A DNA stretch of 29,787 nt from Croceibacterium_A sp044506885. GTDB lineage: Bacteria; Pseudomonadota; Alphaproteobacteria; Sphingomonadales; Sphingomonadaceae. Under the pieces are notes generated by a model that ran no database searches, was not told the DNA's origin, and saw nothing but the letters and a program-made list of their open reading frames with translations. The stretch's first letter is position 1. Every line of letters begins with the position of its first letter. The stretch spans positions 1 to 29,787 of the forward strand of contig JBIQKC010000032.1 of NCBI GenBank assembly GCA_044506885.1, written 5' to 3'. Below are positions 24,115 through 29,787 of this stretch, piece by piece. Both the position numbers and the translations under genes were made by a program.

Positions 24115-25500
24115 TCAGGCCGCGCCGGCCGCCTGCAAATCGCCGAGGAAGTTTTCCGTCCAGCGCTGGACGTTCTCTTCCCTGACGCTCGCGACCAGCT
24201 TCTCCCACCGCGCCTTGCGCTCGGCCAGCGGCATGTCGAGCGCGGTGTGGATGTGCCGCGCGATGTCGTCGGGGCTGTGCGGATTGACCAGCAGCGCATC
24301 CTCGAGCTGCTGCGCCGCGCCGGCGAACATCGAGAGGATCAGAACGCCCGGATCCGCGGGATCCTGCGCCGCAACATATTCCTTGGCCACCAGGTTCATG
24401 CCGTCGCGCAGCGGCGTCACCAGCCCGATCTTCGACGCGCGGTAGAACCCGAACAGTTCCGCCGTGCTGTGGCCCTTGTTGACGTAGCGGATGGGCACGA
24501 GGTCGACTTCGGACCGGGCGCCGTTGATCTGGCCGGTCTTCTGCTCCAGTTCCGCGCGGATGCGGCGGTAACTGCCAATATCCTCGCGGCTGGGCGGCGC
24601 GATCTGGATGAAGACCACGTCCTTCACCCGATCGGGATAGGTGTCGAAGAAGCGGCCGATGCCGTCGATCCTTTCGGGCAGGCCTTTCGAATAGTCGAGC
24701 CGGTCGACGCCGATCATCGCCGTGCGATGGCGCGTGCTCGACATCAGCCGCTGCTGCGCCTGCCGCGCCTCGCCGGTTTCGCCCTGCGCCATGAAGTGAT
24801 CGTAGTCGATGCCGATCGGGTAGGCGCGGGCGACCACCGTCCGCCCGTCGAGCCGGATCACGCCGTCCGCATCGACATCGGCCCCCAGTTCCTTGCCGCA
24901 ATAGTGGAGGAAGCTTTCCAGCCAGGTATCGTTCTGGAACCCGATCAGATCGTAGGCGAGCATTTCGCGCACCAGCCGCTCGTGGAACGGCAGCGACACG
25001 AACAGGTTCGACGGCGGCCAGGGAATGTGGAGGAAGAACCCGATGCGGTTCCTCACCCCCCGCGCGCGCAGCCGCTCGCCCAGGGGGATCAGGTGATAGT
25101 CGTGGATCCACACGGTGTCGTCCGGCTCGATCAGCGGCCGCACGCTGTCCGCGAAGCGCTCGTTGACCCGTTCGTAGCCCTTGCCGAACTCCATCTCGTA
25201 GCGGGTCAGGTCGATCCGGTAGTGGAACAGCGGCCACAGCGTCGAGTTGGCGTAGCCGTTGTAGTATTCCTCTACGTCCTGCGGTTCGAGGTCGATGGTC
25301 GCGGTGGTCATGCCGTCGCCGCGCCGGACGTCGAGCGCGCCGGTGAATTCGTCCGTTTCCTGCCCCGACCAGCCGAACCAGATGCCGCCGCGTTCCTTCA
25401 GCGCCGAATTGAGCGCCCCGGCAAGCCCGCCCTGCGCGCCCGCCGCCCCGCGCGCCTTGGGCACGGCGACGCGGTTGGAGATGACGACGAGACGGCTCAA
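24115..25500 (-). CDS. otsA: Trehalose-6-phosphate synthase
   Basis: A 461-residue GT20 glycosyltransferase that joins UDP-glucose (or another NDP-glucose) and glucose 6-phosphate. Conserved blocks in order: VVISNRVAVP, WFGWSG, YYNGYANSTLWPLFHY, WIHDYHLIPLG, FFLHIPWPPSNLF, GVDRLDYSKGLPERI and PLRDGMNLVAKEY. No ATG fits; the TTG at 25500 overlaps the stop of the upstream GH15 gene as TTGA, which implies coupled translation. With otsB two genes upstream it completes the OtsAB route to trehalose, an osmotic and desiccation protectant. Confidence 0.96.
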   Translation of the reverse strand: MSRLVVISNRVAVPKARGAAGAQGGLAGALNSALKERGGIWFGWSGQETDEFTGALDVRRGDGMTTATIDLEPQDVEEYYNGYANSTLWPLFHYRIDLTRYEMEFGKGYERVNERFADSVRPLIEPDDTVWIHDYHLIPLGERLRARGVRNRIGFFLHIPWPPSNLFVSLPFHERLVREMLAYDLIGFQNDTWLESFLHYCGKELGADVDADGVIRLDGRTVVARAYPIGIDYDHFMAQGETGEARQAQQRLMSSTRHRTAMIGVDRLDYSKGLPERIDGIGRFFDTYPDRVKDVVFIQIAPPSREDIGSYRRIRAELEQKTGQINGARSEVDLVPIRYVNKGHSTAELFGFYRASKIGLVTPLRDGMNLVAKEYVAAQDPADPGVLILSMFAGAAQQLEDALLVNPHSPDDIARHIHTALDMPLAERKARWEKLVASVREENVQRWTENFLGDLQAAGAA

Positions 25501-27308
25501 CGGACGGTGTTCCAGCTTTTCGACAACAACCCTGCGCAGTTGATCACACCCACCAGCGAGTAGGTCTGGGGGAAGTTCCCCCACAGCTCGCCGTTCTGGA
25601 AGTCCATGTCTTCGGACAGCAGCCCCGACCGCGTGCGATGGGCGAGCATGGTGGCGAACAGCGCCCGCGCCTCCTCCTCGCGCTCCATCCGCGCCAGCGC
25701 CTCGATCAGCCAGAAGGTGCAGATGTTGAACGCGGTCTCGGGCAGGCCGAAGTCGTCCTCCGCCGCATAGCGCAGCATATGCTCGCCGCGCCGGAGCGCC
25801 TTTTCCACCGCAGCGAACGTGGACCGGAAGCGCGCGTCGTCCGGGGCGAGGTAGCGCAGCTCGATCAGTTGCAGCAGGCTGGCGTCGAGATAGCCGCTCT
25901 CGAAACTGGCGCCGTAGTGGCCGCCCTCCCCGTTCTCGACCCACGCCTCGCGGTCGATGCGCTGGCGGATCGCATCGGCCCGCTCCCGCCAGTGCTCCGC
26001 CCGGTCGGGCTTGCCGAGGCGCTCGGCGACATTCGCCAGACGGTCGCAGGCGGCCCAGCTCATCACGGCGGAATAGGTGTGGACTTCCTGCCGGGTGCGG
26101 AACTCCCACAGGCCGGCGTCGGGCTTGTCGTGCATCGCCCAGGCCATGTCGCCGACTTCTTCGAGCGCGGCGAAGTCGTTGTCGTCCGCCATGCGCAGGA
26201 GCCGGCGGTCGAAGAACGCCTGCGCGGTGGGCAGCACGATCTGGCCGTAGCAATCGTGCTGCACCTGCCGCCAGGCGTCGTTCCCCACGCGCACCGGACC
26301 GATGCCGCGATAGCCGGCCAGCGAGGGCGCGGTGCCTTCCGCAAGCTCGGCCACGCCCATCACCGAATAGAGCGGCTGGATCTGCCCCCCACGCGCATCG
26401 TCGACGATGTTGCGCAGATAGGCGAGGTACTTCTCCAGCACGTCGAGCGCGCCGAGGCGGTTGAGCGCCTGGACCGTGTAGTAGGAATCGCGAATCCAGC
26501 AGTAGCGATAGTCCCAGTTGCGTTCGCTGTCCGGCGCTTCGGGAATGGACGTGGTGAGCGCGGCGACGATGGCGCCGGTTTCCTCGTGCTGGCACAGCTT
26601 GAGCGTGATCGCGCAGCGGATCACCTCGTCCTGCCATTCGAGCGGCGTCGCGAGGCCCCGCGCCCACAAGCGCCAGTACTTGCGCGTCTGCTCTTCCATA
26701 TTGCGCAGTTCGGCGCGCAGGTTGCCCGAGAACGGCTCGTCCGGGCCGAGGTAGAAGTGCTGGTCGCTTTCGACGCGATAGGCGTGCCGGTCGAGCAGGT
26801 AGCCGACCGGGGCATCGGTGGAGAGGCGCAGCGCCTGTTCGCCGACCAGATAGCGGATGTGGTTGGTGCCGCTGGTCGTCTCCGCCAGCTTCGCGCCGTA
26901 GCCGCGCATCGGGCGCAGCGTGACCTTCAGCCGCGGCGTGCCCGCCACCGGGCGCACGATGCGCACGAACGAAACCGGGCGGAACATGCGGCCGGAGCGC
27001 TCGAAACGCGGGCAGAAGTCGGTGATCTCGACCGCGCCGCCGCGTTCGTCCTCCAGCCGGGTGACGAGGATCGGCGTGTTGCGCTCGTAGCGCTGCGATG
27101 CGGAGACCTGCCCTTCGAGCTCGAACCGCCAGACGCCGGTGTCGGCGCGGTCGCCGTTGAGAAGCGCGCAGAACACCGGATCGCCATCGACGCGCGGCAC
27201 GCAGCCCCAGACGAGGCCGGCGCGATCGTCGATCAGGCCGGAGATCTGGCAATTGCCGACCGGCCATAGCTCAAGCGATGCGGGGTTCGGGTTCACAGGC
27301 CGAGCCAT
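25497..27308 (-). CDS. Glycoside hydrolase family 15 protein (glucoamylase/trehalase type)
   Basis: A 603-residue protein with an N-terminal beta-rich domain (about 1-220) and an (alpha/alpha)6 barrel. Barrel landmarks are RNWDYRYCWIRDSYY, GLWEFRTRQEVHTYS (expected acid Glu) and GNFPQTYSLVGVIN. The usual YGE in the loop after GYRGIGPVRVGN reads YGQ here. Known GH15 members of this architecture include bacterial glucoamylases and the actinobacterial trehalase. Its place between otsB and otsA favours trehalose or a maltodextrin as substrate, but this is inference. The ATG at 27308 overlaps the end of otsB by 16 bases; a GTG at 27296 would give a GTGA overlap of four bases. No signal peptide is seen, so it should be cytosolic. 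Confidence 0.9.
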   Translation of the reverse strand: MARPVNPNPASLELWPVGNCQISGLIDDRAGLVWGCVPRVDGDPVFCALLNGDRADTGVWRFELEGQVSASQRYERNTPILVTRLEDERGGAVEITDFCPRFERSGRMFRPVSFVRIVRPVAGTPRLKVTLRPMRGYGAKLAETTSGTNHIRYLVGEQALRLSTDAPVGYLLDRHAYRVESDQHFYLGPDEPFSGNLRAELRNMEEQTRKYWRLWARGLATPLEWQDEVIRCAITLKLCQHEETGAIVAALTTSIPEAPDSERNWDYRYCWIRDSYYTVQALNRLGALDVLEKYLAYLRNIVDDARGGQIQPLYSVMGVAELAEGTAPSLAGYRGIGPVRVGNDAWRQVQHDCYGQIVLPTAQAFFDRRLLRMADDNDFAALEEVGDMAWAMHDKPDAGLWEFRTRQEVHTYSAVMSWAACDRLANVAERLGKPDRAEHWRERADAIRQRIDREAWVENGEGGHYGASFESGYLDASLLQLIELRYLAPDDARFRSTFAAVEKALRRGEHMLRYAAEDDFGLPETAFNICTFWLIEALARMEREEEARALFATMLAHRTRSGLLSEDMDFQNGELWGNFPQTYSLVGVINCAGLLSKSWNTVR

Positions 27309-28036
27309 TCGTAGACCGCCGCGGTATCGGCCAGGGCATGGCGCGCAGCGGTGGGCGTCCGGGTTCCGACCAGCACCCCGAATCCTCCCAGTTCCTCGAC
27401 GGCGGCGAAGCCGTCCTCATCGGTCACATCGTCGCCCACGAACACCGGCCTTGCCCCCGCAAAAGGCGCGACCTGCATGAACGCGCGCACCGCCTCGCCC
27501 TTGTCGACGCCGGGGCGGACCAGTTCGACCATGTATTTGCCGTGCTTCACCTGCAAGCCGTGGCGTTCCGCCAGTTCGGCTGCAAACGCCGCGCCGAGCG
27601 CTTCGAGTTGCGGACGCGCGCGATAGTGCAGCACGGCGCCGTGGGGCTTGTCTTCGAGATCGAAGCCATGCCCGGCGGCGAAGGCGCGCACGGCGTCGAC
27701 GGCGTCATGCGGCAGGGAAGCGGGCTCGTCCCCCAGCTTCGCGCCGCCCCGCAGCCGGCGATGCGCGCCGTGAGAGCCGGCGCAGGCTGTGTCGATCATG
27801 CCGAGATGCCGTTCCAGGTCGACGATCGAGCGTCCGCTGATCAAGGCAAAGCGGCCGTCGAGACGGTCCGACAGCCGGCCAAGCCGCGCGCCCAGCGCGG
27901 CGGGAACGCGAATGGCGTCCGGACGCGGGGCCAGTTCCACCAGCGTCCCGTCGAAATCGAGAAACAACGCCAGCGGGCCATCGCCACGCAACAGGTCGAA
28001 GGAAGGCGGCGGAGCGAGAATGGAACGCAACTCCAT
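27293..28036 (-). CDS. otsB: Trehalose-6-phosphate phosphatase
   Basis: A 247-residue HAD-superfamily enzyme that dephosphorylates trehalose 6-phosphate. Motif I is ALFLDFDGTLVELAP with nucleophile and acid aspartates; motif II region is ALISGRSI; motif III/IV are VKHGKYMVELVRPGVDKG and VFVGDDVTDEDGF. The ATG at 28036 matches the family start, though the ribosome binding site is weak. It is the first gene of otsB-GH15-otsA on this strand. A clear terminator upstream (28113-28138) separates it from the small exported-protein gene. Confidence 0.95.
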   Translation of the reverse strand: MELRSILAPPPSFDLLRGDGPLALFLDFDGTLVELAPRPDAIRVPAALGARLGRLSDRLDGRFALISGRSIVDLERHLGMIDTACAGSHGAHRRLRGGAKLGDEPASLPHDAVDAVRAFAAGHGFDLEDKPHGAVLHYRARPQLEALGAAFAAELAERHGLQVKHGKYMVELVRPGVDKGEAVRAFMQVAPFAGARPVFVGDDVTDEDGFAAVEELGGFGVLVGTRTPTAARHALADTAAVYEWLGL

Positions 28037-28112
28037 CGCCGAAAGGGCATAGCCATCGTGCGCCCGCGGTCAATGCGCGATACCGCCGAAAACAGGGCCG
28101 CAAAAGCAGAAA

Positions 28113-28138
28113 GGCCGCCAGCGTTCCCGCGGGCGGCC
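28113..28138 (-). terminator. Intrinsic terminator of the small exported-protein gene
   Basis: Read on the minus strand, a 7-bp GC stem (28132-28138 with 28113-28119) is followed by a T-rich tract TTTCTGCTTTTG. It begins about 28 bases after the stop of the gene at 28167-28391. It should limit read-through into otsB. Confidence 0.7.
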
Positions 28139-28166
28139 CCTGCGAAATACCGGAAACCGGCGACGA

Positions 28167-28391
28167 CTACGGGCTGACGGGCAGCTCGTCGCTCTCCTCG
28201 TCGTTGATCTGGAACAGCACGAACACGAGCAGGCCGGCGGCCAGAAGGCCGAGCCACAGAGCCGGACCCGCGAGTTCGTCCGCGTCGGCCACAGGCGCGC
28301 CCGTGCGCACGTTGGACACCGGAGCTGCCTGCGCGATCGTGCTCCCCGCAACCATCGCTGCCGCGGCAGCGCCCATAAGAATTCTACGCAT
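28167..28391 (-). CDS. Small exported protein with one membrane segment
   Basis: A 74-residue protein with a signal peptide (1-22, likely cleaved after AQA), a short conserved-looking APVSNVRTGAPVADADELAGP linker and a hydrophobic segment at about 42-62 with an acidic tail (NDEESDELPVSP). Small proteins with the VRxGAPVADA-ELAG pattern followed by a helix occur often in Sphingomonadales with no known function. The start at 28391 is preferred over the ATG at 28397 because GGAG lies six bases before it. A terminator follows the gene. Confidence 0.75.
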   Translation of the reverse strand: MRRILMGAAAAAMVAGSTIAQAAPVSNVRTGAPVADADELAGPALWLGLLAAGLLVFVLFQINDEESDELPVSP

Positions 28392-28502
28392 CTGCATCTC
28401 CAGACCCTTGTTACGCCACGGGCTTCTAAACGTAACGACAGTGGAACCGCAACCCCATTCTCGCGCCATTGCGGCAACTTGCGCCCGCGATACCGCCGTC
28501 AA

Positions 28503-28527
28503 AACACTGTTTTTCGATACAAGTTCC
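28503..28527 (-). promoter_or_regulatory. EcfG-like promoter upstream of the small exported-protein gene
   Basis: On the minus strand GGAAC (28527-28523) is followed after 16 bases by TGTT (28506-28503). This resembles the GGAAC-N16/17-CGTT consensus of the alphaproteobacterial general stress sigma factor EcfG, with one mismatch. It would give a leader of about 100 bases to the gene starting at 28391. Confidence 0.3.
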
Positions 28528-28792
28528 GATCCTTCGGGACGACTGCCCCAATCTGCCCGAAGTTGTTGCATGAATCACACATTCGGCGCGCTCCGCCGGC
28601 GAATCCGACATGCGGGAGAGATCGGACGATTCGGATCCGGCGAATACGGATTCTCATGTAACGGCGCGTAACGCCTGCGATTACGGTAATTAACTTCGCA
28701 ACGGCGGGTCCGGTCACCTAGGCAAGGAGCCGCGGGTCACCACGGCGGTCGTTCTACTCCGACGATTCCCGGACAACGCAAACTCCTATGCC

Positions 28793-28843
28793 GCACTCGA
28801 CCTGCTGCCTCTCTCAGTCGGGTCGAGTGCTGCGCCCTTTTAT
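28793..28843 (+). terminator. Orphan terminator-like hairpin
   Basis: GCACTCGACC (28793-28802) and GGTCGAGTGC (28821-28830) are perfect 10-base complements, followed by TGCGCCCTTTTAT. It is a plausible rho-independent terminator on the plus strand, but no plus-strand gene precedes it for more than 4 kb. It may end a small RNA transcribed from within the gap, or act as an attenuator for the lipoprotein gene at 28901. Confidence 0.5.
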
Positions 28844-28900
28844 GAATGACCGCCCGGCAATCGTCCACCATCGTATTGGGCGCGAAGTTCGAGGCGTTCG

Positions 28901-29787
28901 ATGAAAACCTGGTTCCCCGCATCGTTGCTGCTCGCCCTGTCGGGCGTCCTCGCCGCGTGCTCGGGCGCGACAGACCCGGCGGCGAGCGGCGCGCGGGCGC
29001 ACGAGTTGTCGCTGGCCGTGGAGCGGGACCGCCACTTCGCCGCATGGCATGGCGGGGAAGGCGAAGGCTCGGCCATCCATGTGCAGGCGCTCGATTCCTC
29101 CGGGCAGCCGGTTGGCGAGAGCTTCGTCGCGAGCGACGGCGCGGCGCTCGCCTATGAGCCCGACCTGATCCTCGTCGGCGACCGGCTGGTCGTGGCGTGG
29201 TACCAGCGCGATCCCGCAAGCGGCCGCCTGTCGGCCCATCTCGCGGCATTTTCGACGCACGGCGTCCGCCAGTGGGAAGCCGCGCTGGGGGATGCGGCCG
29301 GGAATGCGCGCAACCCTGTCGTCCGCGCGATCGGCGACAGGATCCATGTCGCATGGATCGCGCAGGATCGCGACGCGGCTGGCGAAGGCAAGGCAGCGGT
29401 GCGCTATCGGCAATTCTCGGCCGACGGACGAGCCGCAGGCGCGACCGTCACCGTCGGCGAAGCGGACCGCGACACCTGGAACCTCAATGCGGCCACGACG
29501 GACGAGAGCTTCCTGATCGTGTTCGATGCCGGGCGAGCGGACAATGCCAACGAGCTGCACCTCGTCGCCATCGGCCCGGCGGGGACGGTCGAGCGCCAAC
29601 TGACGCCGGGCGACGACTTCGCGTCGCTCTATCCCGATCTCCAGATCGGCCCGGACGGCCGGGCGGCGATCACGTGGTTCGACGAACGCGACGGCAATCG
29701 CGAAGTCTATCTGGCCGTCGCCCCGCTCGACGCTGTCAACGGCGGCCGGATTCTGTGCCAGCAGGGCGGAGTAAAAGTGTGCCACTG
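28901..29787 (+). CDS. Lipoprotein with propeller-like repeats, runs off the window
   Basis: The frame from ATG 28901 stays open to the right edge (295 codons). The N-terminus is a lipoprotein signal with lipobox LAAC and modified Cys20. About four repeats follow, each with a strand pattern ending in an aromatic: DRLVVAWYQRD, DRIHVAWIAQDRD, ESFLIVFDAGRAD and AAITWFDERDGNREVYLA. This is the look of a BNR/sialidase-type beta-propeller, so the protein is probably a surface or periplasmic binding or hydrolase-like protein. The last dozen codons (after NGGRI) look unlike the repeats and coincide with a possible insertion-sequence end, so the gene may be interrupted. Function is unknown. Confidence 0.75.
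   Translation, partial: MKTWFPASLLLALSGVLAACSGATDPAASGARAHELSLAVERDRHFAAWHGGEGEGSAIHVQALDSSGQPVGESFVASDGAALAYEPDLILVGDRLVVAWYQRDPASGRLSAHLAAFSTHGVRQWEAALGDAAGNARNPVVRAIGDRIHVAWIAQDRDAAGEGKAAVRYRQFSADGRAAGATVTVGEADRDTWNLNAATTDESFLIVFDAGRADNANELHLVAIGPAGTVERQLTPGDDFASLYPDLQIGPDGRAAITWFDERDGNREVYLAVAPLDAVNGGRILCQQGGVKVCH
29754..29787. mobile_element. Possible terminus of an IS21-like insertion sequence
   Basis: The last 34 bases carry two direct copies of TGTGCCA (29754-29760 and 29778-29784) 24 bases apart, separated by GGGCGGAGTAAAAG. Multiple short repeats of this style are typical of the ends of IS21-family elements. The less GC-rich character breaks the coding pattern of the lipoprotein. 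The rest lies outside the window, so this is tentative. Confidence 0.35.

Larger units (their letters stand above)
28392..28900. other. 509-base gap with regulatory signals and no credible gene
   Basis: Small open frames in this gap look random. The gap contains a GGAAC-N16-TGTT site on the minus strand, a run of direct/inverted GAATCCG/CGGATTC-type motifs around 28600-28655, an AT-rich island (28678-28695, ATTACGGTAATTAACTTC) and, near the end, a strong orphan terminator-like hairpin. Promoters for both flanking genes should lie here. Confidence 0.55.

Noticed and set aside
24115..27267. A 1050-codon minus-strand frame that would fuse otsA to an upstream segment
   Set aside because: Only the part from 25500 down is otsA. 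The upstream portion is the GH15 gene read in the wrong frame, so it is not a real fusion protein.
28560..28680. A tRNA-like or CRISPR-like repeat in the GAATCCG-rich stretch
   Set aside because: No cloverleaf could be drawn, and the motifs are irregular in spacing and orientation.
28814..29785. A 323-codon minus-strand frame at the right edge
   Set aside because: The plus-strand frame has a lipobox and regular repeats, while this one has shadow composition. Its first residues lie on the possible IS end.

Overview
This is a chromosomal segment of a GC-rich alphaproteobacterium, most likely one of the Sphingomonadales (Erythrobacter/Novosphingobium/Sphingomonas type). The evidence is a C5-independent ALA synthase (hemA), the lepB-rnc-era and plsY-dprA-topA orders, and several families of palindromic intergenic repeats familiar from that order. 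No rRNA, tRNA, CRISPR array or prophage was seen. The content is largely housekeeping, with a few unusual genes in between.

Layout. 1-1302: an MFS exporter flanked by copies of a palindromic repeat. 1359-2852 (-): a soluble PAS hybrid histidine kinase. 3034-3354 (+): a Gdx/SugE guanidinium exporter with a structured leader. 3429-4946 (-): pgi. 5393-7960 (+): lepB-rnc-era, with rnc starting at a TTG that overlaps lepB and era taking its ribosome binding site from a repeat. 7957-9363 (-): a DHA2-type MFS exporter. 9386-10021 (-): a periplasmic protein with two TonB-C-like halves. 15099 down to 10061 (-): plsY-dprA-membrane protein-topA. 15237-16043 (+): a predicted membrane-tethered LuxR-type regulator with two EF-hands outside the membrane. 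16086-18195 (+): murI and hemA, the latter apparently starting at CTG. 22565 down to 18789 (-): deoxyhypusine synthase-like enzyme, membrane protein, GNAT and an ornithine decarboxylase-type enzyme. 22707-24111 (+): a threonine/serine dehydratase and a MAPEG protein. 28036 down to 24115 (-): otsB-GH15-otsA with overlapping ends. 28167-28391 (-): a small exported membrane protein. 28901 to the right edge (+): a lipoprotein with propeller-like repeats, whose last bases look like the end of an insertion sequence.

How the genes work together. OtsA and OtsB make trehalose through trehalose-6-phosphate, while the GH15 protein between them may hydrolyse trehalose or a related glucan, so synthesis and breakdown would be co-expressed. 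The decarboxylase and the deoxyhypusine synthase-like enzyme could form a short polyamine route (ornithine to putrescine to homospermidine or a related product), with the GNAT as a possible polyamine acetylase. LepB, RNase III and Era are the usual secretion/RNA/ribosome operon.

The most interesting items are the HTH-membrane-EF-hand regulator with an inverted repeat in front of its own gene, the DHS-like polyamine cluster, the CTG start of hemA, the guanidine-II-like hairpin before sugE, and an orphan terminator near 28.8 kb that may end an undescribed small RNA.
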